From a virus: DNA of 47,300 bases. The position numbers were made by a program, and so were the translations under genes. Under the pieces are notes generated by a model. The model saw only the letters and a program-made list of their open reading frames with translations. It was not told the DNA's origin and ran no database searches. The stretch spans positions 1 to 47,300 of IMG/VR virus record IMGVR_UViG_3300005836_000009; one strand, written 5' to 3'. Position 1 is the stretch's first letter. The number at the start of each line of letters is the position of its first letter. Of the stretch, positions 15,993-25,138 are shown one piece after another.

Positions 15993-15998
15993 TATAAA
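15993..15998 (+). promoter_or_regulatory. possible -10 box before the major tail protein gene
   Basis: The 62-base gap 15976-16037 is very A+T-rich and contains TATAAA at 15993. A GAGGAGGTGT ribosome site follows at 16023. There is no good -35. Together with the terminator after the gene, this suggests the major tail protein may have its own transcript. Weak evidence. Confidence 0.3.
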
Positions 15999-16037
15999 AT
16001 AGTAAATATATTAAATAGGCCGAGAGGAGGTGTCTAA

Positions 16038-16637
16038 ATGGCCAGCAATTTCTTCCGTACTGGAATTACAGATGATAACTTTATCCGTGGTGCAGCAAGG
16101 CTACTCGTAGCAGGCACAACGATTACGTTCCCAACTGGTATTTCTGATGTTATTAACTTGTCAACGTATGATGCACAGACAGGTTGGACTGATGTTGGTG
16201 CAACAAAGACAGGCATTACTATAACAAGAAACCAAACCGAGGAAACATTTGACGTAGATCAGATTCTTGGAGACATTGACTCTCGGCCTGTGTCTTACGA
16301 GCAGACTGTTGCAACTGCGCTCGCAGAAGTAACTCTGGAAAACTTCATAATTGCTTGGGAAGGTGGTCCGATTTCTACTTCTGGATCATTCCGCACAATG
16401 GGTGTTGGTGAACCAACAGTTTATACCCGCAGACGACTTGCAGTTATCTTCCAGAAGGCTAATGACAAGCTCAGAATGCATGCATTCCACAAGGTTCAGA
16501 GAAGCGCAGCAGAGTCAGCAATCCCGTTCAACAAGACAGGAGAGCAGCAATCAATTCCTGTTGTGTTCAGAGCTCTAGCTGATACGTCAATTTCTGACGT
16601 TAACACTAGAACTCAGGTTATCTTCGATCAGGTTTAA
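16038..16637 (+). CDS. major tail protein (tail tube)
   Basis: A 199-residue protein with the features of siphovirus tube proteins: an N-terminal TGWTDVGATKTGITITRNQTEE block, typical of actinophage tube proteins, and a QTVATALAEVTLENF segment near residue 95. It has a strong ribosome site, sits before an HK97 gp10-like gene and the chaperone pair, and is followed by a terminator-like hairpin, as for many very highly expressed tube genes. Many copies stack into hexameric rings around the tape measure. Confidence 0.85.
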   Translation: MASNFFRTGITDDNFIRGAARLLVAGTTITFPTGISDVINLSTYDAQTGWTDVGATKTGITITRNQTEETFDVDQILGDIDSRPVSYEQTVATALAEVTLENFIIAWEGGPISTSGSFRTMGVGEPTVYTRRRLAVIFQKANDKLRMHAFHKVQRSAAESAIPFNKTGEQQSIPVVFRALADTSISDVNTRTQVIFDQV

Positions 16638-16711
16638 AACAATCTAGATGTGTACGCAACGCGGCACGGCTTTCATAGAAGGAGCAGAGGCACTTCACTA
16701 AAAGCAAATTT

Positions 16712-16737
16712 AACCGGCCTCTTAGTTGAGGTCGGTT
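16712..16737 (+). terminator. terminator-like hairpin after the major tail protein gene
   Basis: AACCGGCCTC (16712-16721) pairs with GAGGTCGGTT (16728-16737) over 10 positions with one G-T pair and a 6-base loop. CTTT then AAAA follow, so the T-tract is short. The stem is G+C-rich and lies 75 bases after the tube gene and 8 bases before the next ATG. It would lower downstream expression relative to the tube protein. Confidence 0.6.
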
Positions 16738-16744
16738 CTTTAAA

Positions 16745-17344
16745 ATGGCAGAATTAATTACAATAAGAATGGAAGGCGATAGCGCTCTTGTTGAGGGCAA
16801 TTTGCTTGACATGGCTAAAATGAAGCATTTGCTTCGCGATGCTCTTGATGATATTGCAGATGCAGTTGAAGATGAATCTAAAAAGTTAGCGCCAGTTGAT
16901 ACAGGAAAACTTAAAGAACATCCTGTAGATAGAGAAGACACAAGAGTAGGAATAGCTGAACCACGAGCATTTTCTTTCGGTGGAGGTATTTCTGCAAGAG
17001 GGGCTGGCGGTAGATTTACAGCAGGAAACATAGACCCTTCAGCCGCAGGGCAATTAGTGGGACGTAGCATTATTACTGTAGCGGAAGAACCATTTTATGC
17101 GAAATTTGTTCACGATGGAACTGGTTTATTCGGGCCAAAAAGAAAACCATATACAGCTAGAACAGAAGGAAAAGATATGGTATTTTATTATCATAAAGGA
17201 AGGACTAGAAAGTTTTTTAGACTAAAATTTGTTAAAGGTCAAAAACCAGAACCTTACTTAGTACGAGCTTATTTATTAGTTGATAGAGTATATGCGCCCG
17301 CAAGAATTGATTTATTGCGAGCGCAAATAGCCGCAGAAACATAA
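16745..17344 (+). CDS. HK97 gp10-like neck protein
   Basis: A 199-residue protein with the family hallmark near residue 40-60: a helix ending DESKKLAPVDTGKLKEHP, followed by beta strands with YAKFVHDGTGLFG. This matches the HK97 gp10-like proteins found between connectors and tail chaperones, which contribute to the neck or head-tail joining. No ribosome site is obvious, since the terminator-like hairpin ends 7 bases before ATG 16745; the hairpin may therefore also limit translation. Its place after rather than before the major tail protein is slightly unusual. Confidence 0.75.
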   Translation: MAELITIRMEGDSALVEGNLLDMAKMKHLLRDALDDIADAVEDESKKLAPVDTGKLKEHPVDREDTRVGIAEPRAFSFGGGISARGAGGRFTAGNIDPSAAGQLVGRSIITVAEEPFYAKFVHDGTGLFGPKRKPYTARTEGKDMVFYYHKGRTRKFFRLKFVKGQKPEPYLVRAYLLVDRVYAPARIDLLRAQIAAET

Positions 17345-17366
17345 ACAGAATAATGGAGGCAAAGCC

Positions 17367-17903
17367 ATGTCCGAAGTAACAATTGATGTAGTGGAAACCT
17401 TAGAGCCATCGGCAGAAGTGTTTTCAGTAGAAATTGGAGATAGAACCTATGTTCAGTCTCCCCTAACTTTCTTTAGAAAGATTGAATTATTTTCAGTTCT
17501 AGCTGATGCTATTGATAAAGCTCTTTCTGAAGGAGCTCTTATCTCTGAATTTCTTGATGAAATTCCAGAAGATACTTCTGATCTTAAAGAAGCAGATGTA
17601 TTTGTAAAAGCAATTGTCAAGGTTGTCAAGTTCGCGCCAGATCTTCTAAGTGATATATTTGCTATTTCTCTTAATGTTCCGCAGGGAGTACGCAAACAGT
17701 TTAAATCTGATCTAGAATTTATTGATGATGATCAAGCTATGGGTATTCTGAATCATTTCATTGATCAGAATTGGGATGCGATGATGGATTTTTTCTCAAA
17801 GCAAGTCAGCCCATTAGTGGAAAAAGTGTCAAACAAAATGCAATCACGATCAACGTCATCGAAGCCGTCGAAGGCTTCTCCTCGTCGCACGGCGAAACAA
17901 TAG
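17367..17903 (+). CDS. tail assembly chaperone, short form (G)
   Basis: A 178-residue acidic, helical protein directly upstream of the tape measure, where lambda-G-like chaperones lie. It has GGAGG before ATG. The last 20 residues become Ser/Lys/Arg-rich. A second open frame (-1) overlaps its end and continues to 18262, so a fusion is expected from ribosomal frameshifting at TTTTTTC (17789-17795). Chaperones of this kind coat the tape measure and recruit tube protein and are not in the finished virion. Recognition is by position, size and overlapping-frame architecture. Confidence 0.8.
   Translation: MSEVTIDVVETLEPSAEVFSVEIGDRTYVQSPLTFFRKIELFSVLADAIDKALSEGALISEFLDEIPEDTSDLKEADVFVKAIVKVVKFAPDLLSDIFAISLNVPQGVRKQFKSDLEFIDDDQAMGILNHFIDQNWDAMMDFFSKQVSPLVEKVSNKMQSRSTSSKPSKASPRRTAKQ
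17789..17795 (+). other. -1 ribosomal frameshift site (T TTT TTC)
   Basis: In the frame of the short chaperone this heptamer reads T-TTT-TTC, an ideal X-XXY-YYZ slippery site. Slipping back one base gives CTC AAA GCA and joins the frame that runs to 18262 without a stop. A second, weaker candidate is GGAAAAA about 30 bases later. The first is canonical; neither has been tested. Confidence 0.7.
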
Positions 17904-18262
17904 AAGAGATATTAAATTGGCCTTGGAAAAAATTTGAAGCTTTATATGAAGCATACGCTAAGAGAGAGCAATCAGAAAAAGCTTTACAAGAACGGTATGC
18001 CTATATAACAGGATTAATAGCTAATACAAATCTAGACGATGGAAAAAGCACTAAGAAACAGATGCTTGAAAATGTTGATATGGACTATGAAAATTCATTA
18101 AAAAGCATTTATAATATAGAGATAGAAGAAGAAGATGAATTTGATGCTCCATTCTTCAAGGCTATGAAAGTTCCAGGGACAGCTTATATCCCTGGAGAAG
18201 AAGATACCACCGTCCCTGACCGCACGACCGAACAACTTAAAGAAGCAGACCAAGGTGGTTAA
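17796..18262 (+). CDS. tail assembly chaperone, frameshift extension (T domain)
   Basis: The -1 frame after the slippery site adds about 155 residues. It is helical and contains ETIEEILNWPWKKFEALYEA, like the T domains of actinophage chaperones, then an acidic end. It has no credible start of its own: only a TTG at 17771 without ribosome site. So it is made as a G-T fusion with residues 1-143 of the short form in front. The T part is thought to bind tube subunits. It stops 3 bases before the tape measure ATG. Confidence 0.75.
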
Positions 18263-18265
18263 GTA

Positions 18266-21200
18266 ATGGCCGATCATCACGTTAGAGTTATTCTAGAAGC
18301 CATAACAAAGGGCGGGAATAACATTGGAAACTTTTTCAAGTCCAATGATAAAGATATCCAAAGTTTTAGAAGAACTCTGCGTGACGCTAAGAAAGAAATA
18401 GAAACTTTCCCAGGCTTTGGAGGAACCTCTACTGGTCGTGGAGAAGGCGGAAGATTTGTATCTGTTGAAAAAGATGCTAATAGAGCTGTTGTTGCTTTGC
18501 GTAAATTTAGAGATGAAGTTAAAAAATCATCAGCGGGTCAAGCTCTTGGAGGTTTTAAAAGCGGTCTACAGGAAGAAGCTCGTGTTAGAGAAGAAGTTAA
18601 TAAAAGATTAAATATCAGTGAAGAAGAAAGAATTAAAAAACTTGACGATATTAATAAAAAATCAATACAAAGAAAACTTGAAAGAATTAATGCACTTGAA
18701 CAAACCGAAGTTGGAGAAATTCGAAAAGTTATAGCAGCAGAAGAAGGAAGAGCTGCTTCTGAAATTAGAGATTTAAGATCAGAAGGAAGAATTCTTCAGA
18801 ATCAAATTCAATTAAGAGAAAAAATATTATCTGATAAGCAATTATTAAGTCAAGATGAAAGAAAAGCAGCAGCAGCAGGGTTAAAAGATTTAAGAGAAGA
18901 AAGAGATGTTATTGATGGAAATATTAGAGCAAGAGAAATTGAAAGAGATTCATTTGTAGATTCAGAAAAAAGAAAAATTGGTGCTATTCACAGTAGAGTA
19001 ACAGCAGAAGAAAATGCAACAAGAGATGCAGCTAAAAGAGCTATTACAAAAGCTTCAGCAGCCTCTCTAACACCACAGGTTAGAGAAGATTTTGCTAAGT
19101 TAGACAAAGATATAGAAAGATCTGATAATAGACTTAGACGTTTTGGACTTACTGCTGGACGCTCTTTGGGACAATTCTCAAATGGCATACGAATAGGAAA
19201 AGATGGATTAAGTGATTTTGAGAAAGATGCATTGCGTGCTTCTAGTGCAGCAGAAAGATTTGGAGCTCGTATAGGTAGTGCGACTAGTAGAATAAACCCA
19301 TTTAGAGCTAGAACATTGGCTCTTATATCTGTTCTACAAATTCTTGGAACTCTAATTGTACAATTGGGCGCAGGATTAGTTGCTCTTGCTTCTTCTGCAA
19401 TTATGGCGGCAGCGGCATTAGGAGGAGCTTTGCTAGCAGGCGTTAGTCAGCTTTTGCCTGTTGTTGGTCTTTTAGCATTAGCATTTCATCGCTTAAGTGC
19501 AGTTATAAATGCAGCTACTCTTGCTGACAAAATTGATTTAACCAAGGGTGAAGATCAGAAAACAAAGCTTGATCAAATAACACAAGCGACACAAAGACTT
19601 GCTGATGCTCGTTATACATTGAAAAAATCTGGAGAATCGGTTAAAGATTCTGAGTATGATTTGGCTCAAGCGCAGCAAGCAGTTAAAGATGCTCTTAAAG
19701 ATCAAACAAAAGCTATTACAGATCTTGCTGAAGCTCGAAAGCAAGCAGCTAGAGATATTGTTGATGCTAACTTTGCAGAAAAAGATGCTGCTCTTGCGCT
19801 TCAAGAGGCCGAACTTGGTGTTCTTGATGCTAAAAAGAGATTGCGCGAAGAAGAACAAAAGTCTCAACTTGATACTGTAAATATTGCTGATGCTCAAGCT
19901 CAGGTTAAAGAAGCACAAGCACGATTAGCTAAGGCTAGACAAGAAGGCGATCAAAATGAAATAGGCGCAGCCTTACAGCAACTATCTCAAGCTGAACAAG
20001 ACTTGCAACAAATTAAATCACAAGCCGACCAAACTGGCGCAAGTATAAAAGAAGCAAGACTTAATGTTCAACAATCACAATTGCAACAACAGGAAGCTGT
20101 TGTTAGAAACAAAAGAGCGCAAGAAGACGCCGCAAAAGCTCGCAAGAATGGTGTTGAAGGAAGTGATCAGGTTAAGTCTGCTAGAGAACAACTTGTGCAT
20201 GCTACAAGAGCTATTGCTCAGGCCGAACATCAGCAAGTTATCGCAACAAGAGGACTAAGGGACTCAGTACACGGCTTGGCTGTTGCTAGGAGAGAAGAAC
20301 GCGATGCAGAGAAAGCGCTAACAGATGTTAAGACTAAAGGAACGGCTCAGCAGCAGCAACTTCAACAAGCGCTTGGTGATTTATCTCCTGCTGAAAGAAA
20401 ACTATTTAAGTCTATACAGAATATAAAGAAAATCTATAAGGATAATTTTAGACCTATTACAGATATTATTATTACTGCTTTTTCAAAAGCAGTAGATACA
20501 ATTGCACCACTTCTAAAAGATCCTAAAATTCTAAGTGCAGCAAAAAGTCTAGCTACAGCAATAGCAGGTTCAATTGGTAAACTTGCTAACTTTACCGTTT
20601 CTCCAGAATTTAAGCGCTTCCTTGAAATTAGTTTGAAAGAAGCAGCCAAGAATGTTCCTAAAATAACTGATGGATTAATTGCTCTTTTCCATATTTTAAT
20701 AAGAATTGCAGAAGCAGCAACTCCTATCTTTGACAAATTGCTTGATAGATTTGTTAAATTCCTCGAAAAACTTGATAAGAATACTAAAGATACTTCTGGT
20801 CTAGAAAAATTCTTTAAGCTTGCAGGAGAGCATCTTGATGCATGGATTGATTTTGCCAAAGCGCTTGGTCGAGTTTTGGGTTGGCTTATTAAACTTTCTG
20901 CTCCTGCTGGCAAAGGTATTCTTGAAGATTTCACTGGCGCACTTAACCATATAGCAGATTGGATGAAAGCAAATCCAGAGAAAGTTAAAAAATTCTTTGA
21001 CAATGTAAGAGTTCAAGTACATGCTTTGGGTACAGCATTGGGCAGCGTTGCAGTTATTTTGTTTAAGGCTTTTTCTAGTGATTCGGCAAGTCAGCTTTCA
21101 ATATTTATTCTTAATACTGTAATTCCTGCATTTGCATTATTCTTGGATATACTTGGCTTAATTGCTAAATTCTTTAATATAATATTTAAAATTCCGATTG

Positions 21201-22846
21201 TAGGAACTTTTGCTAAAGATATTCTAAAAGCAGTCTTTGCTTCTCTACTCTTTATTAAGCTTGGCAAAACTTTCCTTCCATTGATTAAGGCTTTAAAGGA
21301 TGGTTTCTTAGCTCTAAAAGAAGCAGCACTCTTGACAAGAATTCAGCTTTTGGCATTAGCTGCTGCTGAAAAGATTGTTGCAGTCTTTACTCTAATTAAA
21401 AATGCAATTGTAGCTATTGGTATAGCTTCAAAAGCAGCTCTATTTACACCGCCGCTTGGAGTAATAGCAATTATTGCAGCAATTGTTCTTGCAGTTGTTT
21501 TGCTTGATCGTAAATTCCATTTCTTGATGCCAACCCTAAGAATACTTCTCAAGGTATTCCAGTTTGTGTTTAATTGGGTTAAAGATCATTGGAAGCTTCT
21601 AACTGCAATAATTCTTGGTCCATTTGGTCTTGTTATTATTGCTGTTGCTAAGTGGCATGATAAAATTATTGGTTTCTTTAAAGCAGTTGTTGATTGGGTT
21701 AAAGATCATTGGAAGCTTATTATTGCATTCTTCCTTGCGCCATTTGCAGTAATAATTTTAGGAATTATTAAATTCCACGATAAAATTCTTAAAATTATTA
21801 AGGAAATTCCTGGCCTTATTGTTAAGGCTTTTGAGGCTTTGCCTGGGCTACTTATGAAAATTTTCAATAAGATCCCTGGTTTGCTTAAAGACGCTCTTAA
21901 GGGTCTTGGCGGAATTGTTAAAAGTGCTCTTTCCCATATTCCCGTTGTTGGAAGATTCTTTGGTGATAAAAAATCTGAAGCTGATAAATTCTCTGAATTT
22001 ATTTCTGATAAAACTCTTGATAAGCAGGATAAAAAGAAAGCACAACGCTTGCATAGTCAAGGATTAAGCATTAAGGAAATTGTTGAAAAACTTCATAAAA
22101 ATGGTGGAATTACTGATTCACAGGCTGCATATTTTAAATTCCGTTATTATCAACAGGGAGGTTCAATCCCTGGCGGTGAAGGTTCTGCCGTTCCTGTTAT
22201 TGCACACGCTGGAGAATGGATTCTTAACAAAATGCAGCAAGAAAAAGTTGCGCGAAATCTTGGCATGACTATTCAACAGCTTCAAATGAATCTCTTCGGA
22301 ACTGGAGGAGCAAGTACGGCAGGAACCAAGCCTACTGCTAAAGCAACTCCATATAGTGTTCCCGGCAAATTTAATCTTGTTCCAAGAACTGATCCTGATG
22401 GTATAGTTGTATGGTTCATTGAAATGGCTGATGGAGCATTTGGACAAGTTTCTGCGCGAGATGCTAGAAGAATTATTAATAGCGGTGGAGAATTTATTCC
22501 AGGCTATGTTCGTAGAAGCTCGCATGGTTTCGCTGGCAGATTCAAGTCTGCTTCTGGTGGATTTGAAAGACAGAGAGGTAAGGTTAGACACCAATTCATC
22601 AATCCTGTTAGAGATAGAGGATGGCAAGGTTTTGCCAAGGGTGGAGTTGTTTCTAAGTTTGCAGGCCCAATGATTCAGTCATTCGCTGATGGCGGAACTG
22701 TTCTATCTCAGGCTGGATTCGGAACACCATCTGTTACGAATAACAAGAGCATTGAACAAAACTTCAATGTTAATACTCAGGGTGAAACTGATTGGAATTA
22801 TGTACTTCGACTTGGCGCACTCCATGCCCAAAATTCATATACCTAA
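18266..22846 (+). CDS. tape measure protein
   Basis: By far the longest gene (1526 residues), in the standard place after the chaperones. Residues about 40-250 and 430-690 are charged coiled coils. Hydrophobic segments lie near 350-410 and about 1040-1180. The C-terminal region has GGSIPGGEG then AVPVIAHAGEWI, the usual tape measure end motif. A 40-residue element with WVKDHWKL is duplicated near 1100-1150. It sets tail length; at about 1.5 angstrom per residue this predicts a tail near 230 nm. No peptidase or lysozyme domain was recognised. Confidence 0.9.
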   Translation: MADHHVRVILEAITKGGNNIGNFFKSNDKDIQSFRRTLRDAKKEIETFPGFGGTSTGRGEGGRFVSVEKDANRAVVALRKFRDEVKKSSAGQALGGFKSGLQEEARVREEVNKRLNISEEERIKKLDDINKKSIQRKLERINALEQTEVGEIRKVIAAEEGRAASEIRDLRSEGRILQNQIQLREKILSDKQLLSQDERKAAAAGLKDLREERDVIDGNIRAREIERDSFVDSEKRKIGAIHSRVTAEENATRDAAKRAITKASAASLTPQVREDFAKLDKDIERSDNRLRRFGLTAGRSLGQFSNGIRIGKDGLSDFEKDALRASSAAERFGARIGSATSRINPFRARTLALISVLQILGTLIVQLGAGLVALASSAIMAAAALGGALLAGVSQLLPVVGLLALAFHRLSAVINAATLADKIDLTKGEDQKTKLDQITQATQRLADARYTLKKSGESVKDSEYDLAQAQQAVKDALKDQTKAITDLAEARKQAARDIVDANFAEKDAALALQEAELGVLDAKKRLREEEQKSQLDTVNIADAQAQVKEAQARLAKARQEGDQNEIGAALQQLSQAEQDLQQIKSQADQTGASIKEARLNVQQSQLQQQEAVVRNKRAQEDAAKARKNGVEGSDQVKSAREQLVHATRAIAQAEHQQVIATRGLRDSVHGLAVARREERDAEKALTDVKTKGTAQQQQLQQALGDLSPAERKLFKSIQNIKKIYKDNFRPITDIIITAFSKAVDTIAPLLKDPKILSAAKSLATAIAGSIGKLANFTVSPEFKRFLEISLKEAAKNVPKITDGLIALFHILIRIAEAATPIFDKLLDRFVKFLEKLDKNTKDTSGLEKFFKLAGEHLDAWIDFAKALGRVLGWLIKLSAPAGKGILEDFTGALNHIADWMKANPEKVKKFFDNVRVQVHALGTALGSVAVILFKAFSSDSASQLSIFILNTVIPAFALFLDILGLIAKFFNIIFKIPIVGTFAKDILKAVFASLLFIKLGKTFLPLIKALKDGFLALKEAALLTRIQLLALAAAEKIVAVFTLIKNAIVAIGIASKAALFTPPLGVIAIIAAIVLAVVLLDRKFHFLMPTLRILLKVFQFVFNWVKDHWKLLTAIILGPFGLVIIAVAKWHDKIIGFFKAVVDWVKDHWKLIIAFFLAPFAVIILGIIKFHDKILKIIKEIPGLIVKAFEALPGLLMKIFNKIPGLLKDALKGLGGIVKSALSHIPVVGRFFGDKKSEADKFSEFISDKTLDKQDKKKAQRLHSQGLSIKEIVEKLHKNGGITDSQAAYFKFRYYQQGGSIPGGEGSAVPVIAHAGEWILNKMQQEKVARNLGMTIQQLQMNLFGTGGASTAGTKPTAKATPYSVPGKFNLVPRTDPDGIVVWFIEMADGAFGQVSARDARRIINSGGEFIPGYVRRSSHGFAGRFKSASGGFERQRGKVRHQFINPVRDRGWQGFAKGGVVSKFAGPMIQSFADGGTVLSQAGFGTPSVTNNKSIEQNFNVNTQGETDWNYVLRLGALHAQNSYT
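21573..21718 (+). repeat. duplicated 120-base element in the tape measure gene
   Basis: A 26-base sequence is identical at 21573-21598 and 21693-21718, exactly 120 bases apart, and the encoded 40-residue blocks are alike: both have WVKDHWKL, then a hydrophobic stretch, then (W/F)HDKI. Identity at DNA level inside a gene with otherwise diverged repeats suggests a recent duplication or gene conversion. Confidence 0.8.
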
Positions 22847-22856
22847 AGGTGATTAA

Positions 22857-23357
22857 ATGTTAGGACACACAATAGACTATAGAAGCACAGGAGGTTCTAG
22901 CTTCGTATTTAATAATAGAATTAATTATATGACTACATCTCCATTTTATTATATTCAAGTTGAATCTGTTGATGGACATTTTGGTGCAGATTTATCTTAT
23001 GAATCTCATCCTATTCCTAATGCAATTGGAGAAAAATCTGGGGATATATTTAGACGCGGAAAGACTCTTACATTTTCAGGAAAAATATACGGAAGAGGAC
23101 TGTCAGAAGTTTATCAAGGAGCTCATTTCTTGCAGCATATGCTTGCAGAATTAGCGTTACGCAAACTTGTGTTTAAACCTTGGGACCATAATATTGATCT
23201 TTATTACACTTGCTCTCCATATCAAGATCTTGCTGTGACTGAACAGTTTGATGCAGAGCAAGTGTTCCGTCTTGCATATGTATTTGGCCTCAGAGCAGAT
23301 GATCCTCGCAGTTATAAGTTAAGCGATAATAGTTTGTTCCCAACTTGGCAAGCCTAA
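22857..23357 (+). CDS. distal tail protein (Dit-like minor tail protein)
   Basis: The first gene after the tape measure, 166 residues, with AAAGGTGA before ATG. It contains the SGDIFRRGKTLTFSGKIYGR segment seen in actinophage Dit-like proteins, then a helix and a strand-rich end. Dit forms the hexameric ring at the tube tip and is the platform for hub and fibres. Gene order (tape measure, Dit, hub) is canonical. No extra carbohydrate-binding module is inserted, given the short length. Confidence 0.75.
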   Translation: MLGHTIDYRSTGGSSFVFNNRINYMTTSPFYYIQVESVDGHFGADLSYESHPIPNAIGEKSGDIFRRGKTLTFSGKIYGRGLSEVYQGAHFLQHMLAELALRKLVFKPWDHNIDLYYTCSPYQDLAVTEQFDAEQVFRLAYVFGLRADDPRSYKLSDNSLFPTWQA

Positions 23358-23358
23358 T

Positions 23359-24597
23359 ATGGCAAATGTAAATTGGGTAATAAAGCACTTTGATAAAAGC
23401 GGCAATGCAATAAGTGCCAACTATTCAACCTATTCTGGTTTAGGTTCTTCAAATGAAATCTATCATGCTACAGATAGAATATTAGATTTTAATTTAAATA
23501 GTATTGATACACTAGCATTCAGTCTTTATCTTGATGATCCTATGGCGGCACAAATTAAAAGACTAACAAGTTTTATTAAAGTATGGCGCAATGTTCCAGG
23601 CTATTCTGATCCTTCCAATGAACCATGCTTTGCTGGTGTAGTTAATTATCATCAGAAAAATGGAGCTGCTAATACAATGCAAGTTCAAGCTATGAGTCCT
23701 CTTTGGAGACTTAACACAAGATTCCATATTCTAAACCACTATCTAAAAACTAATCCAGACACAGGATTAGATTATAGACAATCTGAACTTATGTGGAGAT
23801 TAATTAAATTAGTTAGTGAAGCTTTCGGTACATCAGTTTCCTATATTGGAATTGATAAAGGAACATTTTATGATGTAGCTAGTGAAATAGTTGTAGCACC
23901 TTATTTCCAGCCAAAGGGAGCAAATGTTTGGACTGAAATATTTGATGGTATTATGGCAAAAGCAGCTTCCGTTGATATTATCCCGCGCTATAGTCATTCA
24001 TCTGGTAGCGGAAGATTGATGTATTTTGATACTGCTCAGAAGCGAGGATCAGATAAAAGCGGTTCTGTATCTTTTGAATTTCATACAAATACTCCGTCTA
24101 ATTGTGACGATGTAGTAGAAACTGAACAAGTCTATCCTGATAAATTTGCAAACTATGTTTGGGCTGTAGGCGCAGGAGGACCAAACTCAGGAAAGGTAGC
24201 TTTGGCTTCAGACAGCGGTGCAATTAATGAAGGCTATAATGCAATTGGAATGTATATGAAAAGAATAGATTATCAAGATGAAAAACGGCTTGGAGTATTG
24301 GTTGACCCAATTACTGGAAAACCAACTCATCTTAGAGCCAACGCTGAAAACGATTTAGCCAGAGCAATTGTTCCTGATCTTAATTATTCTGTTGATGTAT
24401 CGCCGGCTGCTAATTTATATTATGGTAGAGATTTTTCTATTGGCGATGTAGTTAATCTGAATGCAAATAAAGGAGCATTACAAGTTTCAAATGTAAAACA
24501 AAGAGTCTATGAATGTACTCTTTCTATATCTGATAATAATATGGAGAAAGTTGATCCTAAAATTGCAAAAGACTTTACCGGCAAGGTGGCCGCATAA
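23359..24597 (+). CDS. tail hub / baseplate protein (ReqiPepy6 Gp37-like)
   Basis: A 412-residue protein in the place of the tail-associated hub. Signs are an N-terminal strand pattern with RILDFNLNSIDTLAFSLYLDDP, a Trp-rich middle with SPLWRLNTRFHILN, and a beta-rich end with DFSIGDVVNLNANKGALQVSN. This fits the siphovirus Gp37-like (gp27-type) hub family. It closes the tube tip and probably opens on infection. There is no fused lysin domain; the protein stops after the hub core. Its stop overlaps the ATG of the next tail gene. Confidence 0.75.
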   Translation: MANVNWVIKHFDKSGNAISANYSTYSGLGSSNEIYHATDRILDFNLNSIDTLAFSLYLDDPMAAQIKRLTSFIKVWRNVPGYSDPSNEPCFAGVVNYHQKNGAANTMQVQAMSPLWRLNTRFHILNHYLKTNPDTGLDYRQSELMWRLIKLVSEAFGTSVSYIGIDKGTFYDVASEIVVAPYFQPKGANVWTEIFDGIMAKAASVDIIPRYSHSSGSGRLMYFDTAQKRGSDKSGSVSFEFHTNTPSNCDDVVETEQVYPDKFANYVWAVGAGGPNSGKVALASDSGAINEGYNAIGMYMKRIDYQDEKRLGVLVDPITGKPTHLRANAENDLARAIVPDLNYSVDVSPAANLYYGRDFSIGDVVNLNANKGALQVSNVKQRVYECTLSISDNNMEKVDPKIAKDFTGKVAA

Positions 24598-24980
24598 TGC
24601 CTAGCAGAGATTTAAATATTGATAGAACTATTGGTGATGTTATTCGAAGCACTCGTCGCCCTCGACTTGAACCAGAAACAGGTTGGTATAAGATTGGTGC
24701 TTCAGAAGCTTATGCAATTGCTTTTGAAAATTCTTGGGGTAATGTAGGAGTTCTTGCTGGTGTTACAAATGCGCCAGCAGGTTTCTATCTTTCTGGTGAC
24801 GGAGAAGTACGTTGCCGAGGCAAAGTAGATGGCGGTTCTGCTGGTACAAGAGTATTCGTTTTGCCCGAAGAAGTATGCCCGGAATATGCAGAAACATTCA
24901 TTTGTGCTGTTGATGGAGGCGGGAAAGCTAATGTAACAGTCCATCCTAACGGAGATGTTATAATAGATACTGTAGGTTAA
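24597..24980 (+). CDS. minor tail / fibre protein
   Basis: A 127-residue protein resembling the C-terminal beta domain of many phage tail fibres: AFENSWGNVGV, then FYLSGDGEVRCRGKVDGGSA, then VFVLPEEVCPEY and a terminal HPNGDVII. The N-terminal 25 residues may attach it to the hub. Start and stop both overlap neighbours by a single base. Such domains trimerise and often carry receptor contacts. A fairly confident family-level call. Confidence 0.7.
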   Translation: MPSRDLNIDRTIGDVIRSTRRPRLEPETGWYKIGASEAYAIAFENSWGNVGVLAGVTNAPAGFYLSGDGEVRCRGKVDGGSAGTRVFVLPEEVCPEYAETFICAVDGGGKANVTVHPNGDVIIDTVG

Positions 24981-25138
24981 TGGCGGCTATAGATTTAACA
25001 CATATTATATTCCGAGCTCATCAGTCAGGAGATGCAGATGAGCCTAAAAATATTCCCAATTCTAATGGGGGAACTACTGGTGTTAGTTTGGCCGGTATTA
25101 AATTCAGATCAAAAATATTAGGAGATACGGAGGAATAA
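24980..25138 (+). CDS. 52-residue tail-linked small protein with IxFR-GDA motif
   Basis: A short frame tightly coupled on both sides: TAATG at 24978-24982 and again at 25136-25140. It begins with an Ala-Ile-Asp-Leu-Thr-His-Ile-Ile-Phe-Arg stretch running into Gln-Ser-Gly-Asp-Ala and repeats a shorter version near its end (GIKFRSKILGDTEE). The first copy aligns with the last 17 residues of the 1398-residue tail protein at 10 identical positions. So it is probably a genuine tail-associated peptide, perhaps a docking tag. The function is unknown. Confidence 0.6.
   Translation: MAAIDLTHIIFRAHQSGDADEPKNIPNSNGGTTGVSLAGIKFRSKILGDTEE

Noticed and set aside
17771-17790. Independent TTG start for the T-type chaperone frame
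   Set aside because: No ribosome site is present, and the frameshift fusion explains the frame better.
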